A stretch of 64,000 nucleotides of DNA from Allium sativum. Taxonomy: Eukaryota > Streptophyta > Magnoliopsida > Asparagales > Amaryllidaceae. The position numbers and the translations under genes are program-made. Position 1 is the first letter of the stretch; every line of letters begins with the position of its first letter. Shown piece by piece: positions 13,352-22,671 of the stretch. The stretch is taken from contig CM060922.1 in assembly GCA_030737875.1 (NCBI GenBank), forward strand, positions 305,713,456 through 305,777,455. Direction: 5' to 3'. The notes below the pieces were generated by a model. That model did not search any database and was not told the DNA's origin. It saw only the letters and a program-made list of their open reading frames with translations.

Positions 13352-13678
13352 ACCTGGCCCCTGGGAGGTCGAAACTGTGGTCGACCCCCAGGTCGACCTG
13401 GTCTATGGGCGGGAGTTTTCCCGCCCTGCCTGCTGCGGGGTTTGAATTCAAATTTCAAATTCGAAATTCGAACTGTCTTTGATTCTGAAAATTTCTGAAA
13501 CGTCTAGAGGTCATAACTTGGTCATACGAACTCCGATTTTCGAAAACTCGGACTCTATTTCATGTAAAATTTCGAGACGAACGCAATGGTGTAACCTGTT
13601 TCCCTTGATTCTGAATTTAAAATTTAATTCTGCCTTGATTTCTTGTTTTAACATGTTATAAAAATTCGGGTTGTTACA

Positions 13679-13692
13679 TTCTCCCCTCCTTA
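13679..13692 (-). promoter_or_regulatory. Polypurine tract of A
   Basis: On the minus strand AAGGAGGGGAGAA directly precedes the 3' LTR start TGTAACAACC. The preceding GGGGACGAAAT is also found before the tracts of B and C, so the three share this flank. Confidence 0.88.
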
Positions 13693-14231
13693 AAGGATTT
13701 CGTCCCCGAAATCTTCAAGTTAGGAAGAATATATCCTACCATCCAATCATCCATCTACTCAGCCATCATTCACGAGCAATCATTGTCCTTAAAAGATTTC
13801 TAATGCTGTATGAACATATGTAGAAAGTGTGTGTATATGTTCCTTATCTAATGCAAATGATCAGGCCTGTTTGATCTTCTTAATGCAAAATATGTTTAGT
13901 GTCATGAATCCAACATGTATGTAAAGAATCCTAGTCATATAAACACTATATGTGTGCACAAACACTCATCCATATGCAACATCCACATGATAACACATTC
14001 AATTCCATCCATAAACAAGTATAAACACTCATGCATATGCAATATGAAAACATGTCTGAGCCGATCTAGTGCCTAATGTGTGTTATGAAACCACGAGCAA
14101 CCACTTGCGACCACTTGCAACCATTTTCAAACATCAACCATAACATGTCTCAAATACATGTTTACATCCATAGGGTTCTACCTAAGGTTCTCAAGATAAG
14201 ATCGAGAAGATATACAAGATAAAACAAAGCA

Positions 14232-15185
14232 TCAAAGAGGAGAAGTTAAAGATGTACCCCCATAAGGTCCTGCTTGCGGGGCTTGCCCTTGCTTCTTAGG
14301 GCAGTTCTTGCTGATATGTCCAATTTCACCACACTGAAAGCATGCTCCCATCTTCATCTTCTTTTTTCTACAATCTTAGACTATATGCCCTTCAATACCG
14401 CAGAACTGGCACTTTCTTTTCTCACGTGTCTTGTTGTCATTATTGTTATTGTTGTTCTTGCCTCCTTTCTCGGTGTCTTTCTTCTTGTTTTGAGAATCAC
14501 TCGCCTTGACCTCCTTCTTGCCAGTCTCGTCTTCTTCATGAAGTAGGGCCATATCCACCAAGCTCTCAAAGGTCGCCCCCATGGGTACATGAGTCATAGC
14601 AAGGCTGTGTAGTGGCTCATTCAAACCTCTGACGAAGCGAAGAGCCTTCTTGTGTTGGGTGTTCACTAAATCCAGCCCAAATCTGGCTAGCTGATTAAAC
14701 TGATTGACATACTCCCTGACTGTCATGCCTCCTTGCTTAAGAGTTAGGAACTACTCTATCTGCAGGCTTCTTTCAGCTTGGGAGAGAAATTTCATCTCAA
14801 ATCTCATTCGGAAGTCTTCCCAAGTTTCCACTGGCCTCTCAGCATGGGTAATCTCCCACCAATACGAAGCTTCATCTTTAAGCAACCACCCTGCAAGCTG
14901 TATCTTTTGCCTATCATCAACTTCGAAGATGATGAACAAATCTTCGGTCTCCTTCAGCCAGTTCCTTGCTTCCACAAAGGATTCAGTCCCATAGAAGTCC
15001 ATTCCACCCATAGCCTTGAAGTCTCTACACGTCTTTGCAAAAGCATTTCCACGAGGAGGAGGAGGAATCGCTGCAGCTGGATGAGGAATATCTGCTGGGC
15101 CTGCATCGTTGGCCCTAGCCTCTAAGTACCTCCTGAACCAGCCAGGTATTGGTACGCCCTCTGGAAAGTTAAGATTCCCAGACAT
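14232..15185 (-). pseudogene. gag of A (nucleocapsid with two CCHC knuckles), two nonsense codons, no pol
   Basis: One frame of 318 codons runs from ATG at 15185 to TGA at 14232-14234, broken by TAG at 14751-14753 and TAA at 14376-14378. It holds a Ty3/gypsy gag core (WEDFRMRFEMKFLSQAERSL and GGMTVREYVNQFNQLARFG), an Asn/Lys-rich linker, and two zinc knuckles: CQFCGIEGH, with the stop falling before its final Cys, and CFQCGEIGHISKNC, which is complete. Gag would package RNA into particles. The frame ends after the second knuckle, and the remaining 553 bp to the LTR (13679-14231) hold no protease or RT trace. The gag differs clearly from that of B, so A is not a simple deletion of B. Confidence 0.9.
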
Positions 15186-15360
15186 GATGAAAAACGAAAA
15201 AATAGAGATTCAAACAAGGAAACAAAGGAAAGTGCTAATGGCTTTTGGGGAATAGCCTTTTCAAAAAAAAAAATTTCTTGAAAAATGCTTCTTTATAAAC
15301 GGTTTTGAAAATAGTTTCAGAAGGTTTTTTAAAAGCTTTTGCCCAGTCTGGTAACCTTCT

Positions 15361-15372
15361 GCTCTGATACCA
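15361..15372 (-). promoter_or_regulatory. Primer-binding site of A (initiator tRNA-Met)
   Basis: The minus strand reads TGGTATCAGAGC two bases after the 5' LTR end, a full 12-base match to the usual initiator-Met site and with the same spacing as in B. Confidence 0.92.
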
Positions 15373-15374
15373 AA

Positions 15375-18300
15375 TGTAACACCCCACCTCCGCTAGGGCC
15401 ACTCAAAAAGGGAATGCACTAGTTTTGGAGGAGCATTATCTAGGTAAACATACACAGAGATATCACAAGACAGAACATAAATAAAGCAGCGGTAGAAATT
15501 AAAAACCAAATCTCATTATTTCAAGAAAAGAGTCAAAACCTCACGTATGCAAAGTACAAGTTGCCATTATTTCATTACATCAAGTTCTAGATAAAGAAGC
15601 ATAAACTTAAAAATAACAAAAGTAAATTATTCCCCAAAAATAGCAGACGTGCAGCCATAGCATAGCTTAAGACCAAACCGTACATGAGCTGATGGAAAGC
15701 AAGCAGAATCCAAGCTAAGTGCTAGAGTTTCCTCTCTGAGAACCTGGGGGGGTGGAACGAGAGAAAAAGAGGCGAAAGGAAACGGGTCAGTCATAAAGAC
15801 TGGTAAGTCCAAATGACTTTCAGCATAAAAACAGGTAAAGGTAACATGACATGTATAAACTGAAAGTAAACATGAGTATGATGTCAAGATGGACAAGATA
15901 GACTAAGATAACATGATGAATCAAGCATAGGTCAAGTATAGCATCGCATGTTCAAGGTTCGCTGCACTAACTGTACTAATAGCCCAACCCATGTTAATTA
16001 TAAATCATGAAATGATCCCTTGGCCCAAAATCGTGAATGACCTATTGCTAGGTCCAACGGAACGATCCACTAATCGATTGGCTCCCTACAAGTTCTAGCT
16101 CGTTGTGTTTCTATGTCATACGGCCCAATCACGAATGTAGTCACTTGTGCAAGGTCCACCATAGGGTGTATCAAGCCCTATAGTGCCAACCACCGACACG
16201 AATCAAGAACGCACAGATAAACCTACTGATGCCCAATGCCTGCTTTTTCTGCTCCGGAGTGTGTGCACGCCCGCACTTCGTTAGAACCTACACTAGCACA
16301 CCCACACAGCCGTCGTTCTGGTCGCTTACAATCAGCCCAGTAATCGTGCCCACCCTGCCTAGTCCCAGGGTACCATGATACATCTAGTGGGTTATTGCTG
16401 AAACGGACCGCGTTACTAGGGTTTCCGTCTAATAGGTTAAGTGTTGTCATTTAAATTCGAGACTTAACCCATCAGTCTAGTATATCAGGTTGGCTAAGTG
16501 TTGTCATTTAAGTTCGTGACTTAGCCCTACCATTCATGTGTTAAGTTGGTTAGGTGTTGTCGTTCAAGTTCATGACCTAACCCTACCAATCATATTTCAA
16601 GTTGGTTAAGTCTTGTCTTTCATGTTCATGACTTAACCCTATCACGTGGCATTAATTCATTAATGCACCCTAACCTCTCACATTAGACCTGTTGTTGTGG
16701 TCATTGGATATGCGGGGCGGTTCCGGGCAGATTTACACCACAACTCAGTCTAACCTTGGGTTTCAAGTGCGATATGACCAACTACTCACATTGGATCCTA
16801 TTGTTTGCAGTAACTGGATTTGCCGGGCGGTTCCGGGCAGATTTACACTGCAAACACAACCCAACCTCGAGTTGGCCATTTTCAAGTTCATTCTAGTGTC
16901 ATGACCATGTTCAAGTTTCATGTAAAGTTCGTGTCAAGCTTCAAGGATAAGTTTCATGTCCACATCCCGATTCAAGTTATAACAATGTTCATGTTTCAAG
17001 TTTTGCCTATTATCAAGTTCATAATTCATGTTTATAACCAATTCATGTTTTGCCTAATCTACCCAAATCGTATTCCCATCACCTGTAAACGTTAATCGAC
17101 CTAAATTACAAGCAAATCTAATTCTAGAGATAAAGGGAATAACATCGAAGCTATGATAGGCAGAAGAGACAAGCATAAAGCGATAAAAGAGATTACAAGA
17201 CTGGCATGATATGACTTAAGATAATCGGTTACAACATCACTGGCATATAGAAATTTCAAATCTAGCAAGGTAAGGCGATAGTCATGGTAAACGCTGCAAT
17301 AAAGAATAGGCATGCAAAAGCAAGCCAGATACAAGAGTAATGGATCCAAATGGCGAATAAACTTAAGCAAGCCACACCCTAGGTATACGATCCAACAAAA
17401 TGCCAATTCGGTGCACATCATGGGTTTCAACTATAGTGTTATGGGTATGAACAATCAACTATAATAGTCTTAAGAAATTAACCCAATTAGTCATAGGTAG
17501 AAATCTCATGAATCATAAGCGACTCATCACAATAATCATGGACAGATATCAAAAATAGTTCTAGGCAAATAGTCATAGGCAATTAACAGTAATAGTTTCA
17601 AAGTCATGGTCATAGGTAATGGCCTTATGTTCATAATCATAGGTAATAATTCTCATAGTCAAGAGTCATAGGTGATTAGCCACAATTGTCCTCGTCATAG
17701 TCATAGGCATAGTCTTGTGTTCTCAGTCGTAGGCATGGTCTTATGTTCTGTCATAGGCATAAGTATAGTCTTATGTTCATCGTCATAGTCATAGGTATAT
17801 TAAGGTTATAGTCCTGAAGGAATTTGATTTACAACATGAATAGATCCAAAGCAATATTCACGAAAGTCGGGATCCAAGATAAATAAGAATAGATACGAAT
17901 CAATTTCTATACATAGATCCAATTCCAATTTACAACATGGATATTAAGTTTACAGCTTTTATCTAAAAGTAACTTGAACTTACAGTGCGTGTATCGAGAA
18001 TTAGAAAGCAGAATTCGATTGTTGAATCTCTTTTTGATTGATCGTGTTCTAATTGAAATCCCACCAATTTGCAAATCTCTAAGCGTAGTCTTGATGGAGA
18101 AGGAGCAGTCCTTTTTCTTCCTTTTTATCTTATTATTTAGATTATCTTAGAAGCAGCGTAAGGACAGAAAGAAATTGGTGTGGAGAGAATGAGGCTAGGG
18201 GGCTGCTTTTATAGGGTTAGGCAGACGAATCTGGTCACGAAACAGGTCTAAATACATCAGAATGCATCTGGCTCAGAAAACAGGTTCGGGAGGCAGGTCG

Positions 18301-18682
18301 ACCCCCAGGTCGACACTATGGTCGACCTGGTCAACCCAGGTCGACACTATGGTCGAACTGGCCCCTGGGAGGTCGACACTGTGGTCGACCCCTAGGTCGA
18401 CCTGGTCTATGGGCGGGAGTTTTCCCGTCCTGCCTGCTGCGGGGTTTGAATTCGAATTTCGAATTCGAAATTCGAGCTGTCTTTGATTCTGAAAATCTCT
18501 GAAACTTCTAGAGGTCATAAGTTGGTCATACGAACTCCGATTTTCGAAAACTCAGACTCTATTTCGTGTAAAATTTCAAGACGAACGCAATGGCATAACC
18601 CGTTTCCCTTGATTCTGACTTTAAAATTTAATTCTGCTTTTATTTCTTGTTTTAACATGTTATAAAAATTCTGGTTGTTACA
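15375..18682 (-). repeat. Right (5') LTR of A, uninterrupted
   Basis: This is a complete 3308-bp LTR from TGTAACACC to GTTGTTACA. It carries the same internal features as the left copy: the 56-57-bp array from 16435, the 114-bp duplication, the AGTCATAGG-rich stretch and the GTCGAC cluster. No coding region is supported inside. Confidence 0.94.
18296..18402. repeat. Cluster of GTCGAC palindromes near the LTR edge of A
   Basis: Seven exact GTCGAC hexamers and two one-base variants lie within about 107 bp, mostly in AGGTCGACC or TGGTCGACC context, forming short direct and inverted repeats. The other LTR has the same cluster at 3625-3684 and 13357-13405, interrupted by B. Confidence 0.9.
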
Positions 18683-18709
18683 GCTAACATGCTTCTTTTC
18701 TCTATGCAG

Positions 18710-19372
18710 ATCACACCTTTCCAAAGACGGAAGGCTCAGTGTATAGTAATCGAATAACCCTTCTTCTCAAAAGCAAATCTGACTTCCAAAGGATCAAGAA
18801 ATGTATTACTGACGAGAATCTTCACAGGCACCGCCTTCTGGATATAAGATTTGGACTTGGCGCGGGTGGCAAACCTTACAAATATGTGCCCCCGACCAAG
18901 GGAGAAGGAACGTCATAGGCAGCAGAGACAACTAAACTTCATAAGAGTCCTTCATCGACGATTAACCAGGACGATGAAGATTTAAATGTGTATAGAGGAG
19001 ATGAGGCCCATGCTGACGAGCTTAAGGAAATCCCAGCCTCTCCGAGGGATTCCCCCTCAAGGGCCTCTCTACCGGTTGAGCCTGCCGCTCCCGATGATTT
19101 AACAGAGGAGCAGTTAATCAAAGAATTGAACAAGATTCCTATACCCAACGATGTATATACATAGGAAGATTTCGAAGGGGAGCCATTTTTTCCTATTTCT
19201 GAGGAAACAAATGCTCCAGCTGAAGAACGAGAAACCACCCAGATGAGCCTAACTTCGGGCCCTGGTCTGTTGGGGGAATTACATGGGATGCACAAATCAC
19301 ATGCACTGTCTGACCCTACACTTTTATACCAACAGTATTCAAGGTTTTAATGTGTACTTGTTTCTTTTGTAG
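18710..19372 (+). pseudogene. Antisense extra ORF of H, second exon block (decayed)
   Basis: Read in the frame set by splicing from 646, this stretch is open for 68 codons after the junction codon, then has TAG at 18916-18918, TAG at 19162-19164 and TAA at 19348-19350. The stretch between the stops is rich in Glu, Asp, Pro and Ser, like the linker of this family. A pyrimidine-rich run ending in TTTGTAG at 19366-19372 looks like a second acceptor, so the last part may be intron. I could not choose its donor. The following ORF is in the same frame, which supports one ancestral reading frame. Confidence 0.6.
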
Positions 19373-20574
19373 GTAAGATGACTTACAAACGATCTTATTC
19401 TCATCGCTCCCTTCGTGAAGGCATACCTAGTCTTCATTCAAATCCAAATCCTGCTCGAAGTGATAGTCGGGGAAGGGATAGTTATCGGCCTCGCAACCCT
19501 CCTCAAACTTATTCTACACAATCCCGATCTCCTTCCAGGCATTGTTCCGGGAAACCTCACAGTCGTCCACTGCCACCGGCTGAGGGTAAGCAGCTTCCTA
19601 GGGACTTAACCCCTCCAAAAAGTATGCCTTCTCATGTCCAATCTTCCAAGAAACAGCGCGAGTCAGAGGACAAAAATAAAGACGAGGGCAAGATCGTGAA
19701 GAAAGGAAAAGAAGCTCTGGTCTCCCCTGACGATTACGACTCCGATAGTCTCGTTGCACGAGATGCTATCCATGGCCCCGAAAATCAGGCTAAATTGGCG
19801 CGCTTGCGCAAGGAATTCCCCAATTTTTTCTTTGAGAGGATGATGTTTGTACTGGATCTTGAGCCGGTTCCAAGGGACTGGGATACTGAGGTGATAGGAT
19901 ATGTGTGCCACGTAGCCAAACAGTACGAGGTAATGAAGAAGCACGCCGTTAACCTTTCAAATGCCATCCGTCGCCTAGAAACGGACGCGGCCAGATCCAA
20001 GGCGAGAATTGAGAATAATGACAGGGCCAGGAGCAAAATGGAAAAAGACTTGGAAGATGCACAGGCCCGTTTGGCTTTAGCTCAGCGAGACGCAGAGAAC
20101 TACAAGACAGAATTGGAGGAAGCTAGGAAGCATTTTCGTAGCGAGCTAGATTCTAACAGCCAAGAACGATTATCTTTGAAAAAGGAAATAGAGGATCTTA
20201 GAATGGCCAATGCTGATTTGAGGACAGCGCAGAGCCGTATGGATGCTAAGAAGGCTGCTTGGGAGAAGGAGAGAGCGGACTTGAAAAACAGTCTTGCGGC
20301 TGCCGAGAAAGAAAAGGAGGTCTTGAGTGACCAACTTGTTCAGGCTGAGGGGCGAGCGGTTCTTGCTGAGACTAATGCTAACAGCATTCTTGAATCGGCT
20401 TCCACCACTACTGATAAGCTTGCCGAAGCTGAAAAAGAAATAGAAGGTTTTGGGGAGTTGATATTCGACTTCTTAGGCCAGGTCATCAAAACTCAGGACA
20501 TTTCTTGGAACCCAGATTATCATGTTACTCTTGCCAACATATGGGATGCAATTGTCGAGGATGAGAAGCAGTGA
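19373..20574 (+). pseudogene. Antisense extra ORF of H, coiled-coil block
   Basis: A 398-codon open stretch from ATG 19378 may be preceded by two codons of the exon. The first 120 or so residues are basic and Ser/Pro-rich with KKQRESEDKNKDEGK. A short conserved part follows (ARLRKEFPNFFFERMMF, DWDTEVIGYVCHVAKQYEV), then about 180 residues of Ala/Glu/Lys/Arg-rich heptads that should form a long coiled coil. This build, a globular domain followed by a coiled coil, is seen in proteins carrying the gypsy-type transposase domain in plant genomes. The frame ends with TGA at 20572-20574, probably a disabling stop because similar coding character continues. Function is unknown, possibly structural or nucleic-acid binding. 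Confidence 0.7.
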
Positions 20575-21514
20575 TTGAGAGTCAATGAGATTGATTAAGG
20601 CCAGCTCATGCAGAGGCTCCTCAAAGGAAAAGAGCCCGAGGATTTGGAGGAGGGGAGACGCCTAATCCAAGAAGCGGTGGAAAGGGAGAAGACTAAGGCA
20701 AAAACAAACTTGACGAAGGCTCGAGCTCAGTGGCAGAACCCAAAGCCTCTGAAGTAGAGGAGTATAGTCCTGACGATCCATTGATTCCTTTGCACCCAAC
20801 TCCTCCGGCTGTCGGAGCTTCTACTGTAAACGTGGATGAAAAGTCAGCTGAAGGTATTTCCATATTTTTCCCCACAATTTGTCAAAGTAGTTATAACTTG
20901 TCGTCGCCTTGCGGAACAGTCCATTGAGGAGACCACATTTTCGTCCAAGTTAATAACTTGTGCTTCTCATAATACAGGTGACAAGCTGATTGAGAAAGAT
21001 GCAGAAGAGAAGGCAGAGGCGGAGAAAGTTGATGTCCCTTCAAGCACCAATGCTGAAATTTCTGAGATTCCAACGCGAGTTGAGGGTGGTAACAAGGTCA
21101 CCATGGCACCTATGGTATCCAGTACCGATGTTCCTGCGAATGCCGAGGTTATTGCTGCTTTGAAGGACACGGATGGTGGTCACGGGGATAAGAGGATGAC
21201 GTTGTTATTACAGGTGAAATCAAGGGTGGTGGTGATGAAACCTTAGCTGATAAGCAGGCTAAGGAAGAGAAGCAGTTGCTTCTTATGAACAAGACCCAGT
21301 ATACGTGCCCCCTATCTCTGAAATCGATCCCAAAACTAGGTTGGTCATAAGATTCTCCTCCCGATCAATAACTTCACAACTCGCCTCTCAATCTTCTAGT
21401 TCTTCGCCAGAGCCTCTTGTTGATAAGAGGAAGAGGAAAAAAGGCGATCGTTCGGATGTTGTCATCGGAGAAGCAGAAGAAGAGCAAGAAGCCAAAATAG
21501 CTCCCCAAGCATGA
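20575..21514 (+). pseudogene. Antisense extra ORF of H, C-terminal block with one probable intron
   Basis: Coding character continues after 20574 in broken frames (a Lys/Glu-rich stretch, then SPDDPLIPLHPTPP). A probable intron runs from GTATTTCC after GCTGAAG (about 20852) to the acceptor AATACAG at about 20979. The next exon starts GDKLIEKDAEEKAEAEKVD, shifts frame near 21185, and the last open stretch has a basic cluster, DKRKRKKGDR, that could serve as a nuclear localisation signal. It ends at the stop 21512-21514. Assignment to the extra ORF rests on strand, order and composition. Confidence 0.6.
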
Positions 21515-21644
21515 GTAGGATGCTGATGTTAGTTCATATTTTGTTCTTAGGGTTTTTAGACTTTCCGTTAGCTAGAAAATGTAATTGTGAGAATGGCCCT
21601 CACTTTTGTTTAGCTATCTTATCTTGTATCCCTGCATCTTAGTA

Positions 21645-21650
21645 AATAAA
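21645..21650 (+). terminator. Poly(A) signal for the antisense ORF of H
   Basis: AATAAA lies about 130 bases after the stop of the antisense ORF, in a T-rich context. It fits a separate + strand transcript that converges on gag-pol. Confidence 0.5.
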
Positions 21651-22110
21651 AATTGATTTTTGTTGCCTTTAATTTAATATGCAATGCAGTGATTCTAAGT
21701 TCCTTGCATCTCTGTGCAACCTCCTGAGTAGCCAACATAACGGCATGAGGGGATGATTCGTCTTGGTCGACCTTGACTTTCATCCTTGTCGTGATATGAA
21801 CAGGAGTTTCCCTTCAAGACAAATCAGTCACATAAAAAGGGGAACTAAACCTGCGAATCTGCAATTTTAATTTATCGCATTAGCCACAAATATTTAAATC
21901 ATAATTAATTGAAAATTAAATCATGAATCGCATTACCGAAATTTTAAAATTTCTGTGCAGAGATGTGATGTGTGTGTATATGCCCCCAATCAATCATTTA
22001 ATATGATGCCTGGCCAGGGCTTATTAATGATTGATTAGAGTCATGTGTGTTGCCCCCTTTAATGAAAGGTGGGGGGAAAGGATTCTTTTAGCGCTAAATT
22101 TCTAACAATT

Positions 22111-22345
22111 TTATACTCTCCCGATCCTTCAGCGGGTTAGAGTTCGAGCTCGTTTCAGGTCTGCTCTCCGATCCTTCAACGGGGCAGAAATTCTGGGGGC
22201 GCTAAATCTCTGGCGCCTTTATACTCTCCCGATCCTTCAGCGGGTTAGAGTGGTGGCAAGGCGGTTTTATCATGGTGCACCTTCATGCCTTGCGGACGTC
22301 ATCTTCGTGTCCTTTATACTCTCTCCTGATTCTTTGGAGTTAGAG
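22111..22345. repeat. Degenerate tandem repeat in the 3' region of H, about 95-108-bp period
   Basis: The word TTATACTCTCCCGATCCTTC starts at 22111 and 22219, both followed by AGCGGGTTAGAG, and a weaker copy starts at 22314. Fragments of GGCGCTAAAT also recur between them. Confidence 0.8.
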
Positions 22346-22540
22346 TTTGATCGTGGGGTGATTTACTTTGCCGCACCTTGTGGTCATCGATTATGGTTCC
22401 TCTTTCACCTTGTGGCACAATGCATTGGATGTTCCAATATTGCTGCATAATCTATGACAAACTCAAAAAACAACAATAATTTATATTAATCGAGATAAAG
22501 CAAATAGGTAATGGTGCAGTAAAGGTAAATGACACACGAT

Positions 22541-22587
22541 ATTTTTATAGTGGTTCGGTCGAATCATGACCAACGTCCACTTTATAA
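22541..22587 (-). promoter_or_regulatory. LTR U5-like motif inside H, next to the end of pol
   Basis: It shares TTTATAGTGGTTCGG and ACGTCCACTTTATA, in the same order and orientation, with the 5' LTR of H at 29023-29067. The spacing between the halves is similar. Related versions lie in the LTRs of F and G. Confidence 0.6.
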
Positions 22588-22671
22588 TCTTTTGTTCAAG
22601 TAACCAGACTACTCTAGGCAAGTCATGCCTTTTTACATGGTCCTAAAAACAAAAGAATGAAACTGAAGATT

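Larger units (their letters stand above)
699..13678 (-). repeat. Left (3') LTR of A, split by B
   Basis: The LTR occupies 699-3684 and 13357-13678 (2986 plus 322 bp), matching the uninterrupted copy at 15375-18682 in order and in total length. B and the duplicated ACCTG fill 3685-13356. It contains four 56-57-bp tandem units (1759-1985), a 114-bp direct duplication (about 2025-2175), a stretch rich in AGTCATAGG-like words (about 2810-3130) and a cluster of GTCGAC sites in which B inserted. Short frames inside it are not genes. Confidence 0.93.
699..18682 (-). mobile_element. Element A: non-autonomous gag-only LTR retrotransposon (TR-GAG type), carrying B
   Basis: It starts TGTAACACCCC and ends GGTTGTTACA, with the 5-bp TSD GCTAA at 694-698 and 18683-18687. 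The LTRs are 699-13678 (3308 bp once B and its TSD copy are removed) and 15375-18682 (3308 bp). The interior 13679-15374 is 1696 bp and codes only for a gag. The polypurine tract lies beside the left LTR and the initiator-Met PBS beside the right one, so the element reads on the minus strand. By eye the LTRs differ by about 3 percent in sampled stretches. With no protease, RT or integrase, A would need enzymes in trans. A without B is 8312 bp, of which about 80 percent is LTR. Confidence 0.93.
647..18709 (+). other. Intron of the antisense ORF of H, enlarged by insertion of element A
   Basis: Removing A (699-18682) and one TSD copy leaves a 74-bp intron, 647-698 plus 18688-18709. It starts with GTAAAT and ends with a pyrimidine-rich run followed by TATGCAG. 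The TSD GCTAA (694-698 and 18683-18687) is followed on the right by C, giving CTAAC about 23 bases before the acceptor, a good plant branch-point candidate. Splicing joins phase-1 exon ends and leaves 68 open codons after the junction codon. This is inferred from motifs and frame only. Confidence 0.75.
21515..22671. other. Region between integrase and antisense ORF of H, non-coding
   Basis: No coding frame is supported. The region holds the poly(A) signal at 21645, a degenerate tandem repeat at 22111-22345, and an LTR-like motif at 22541-22587. In Tat-lineage elements this 3' untranslated region is known to be variable and repeat-prone. Confidence 0.7.
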
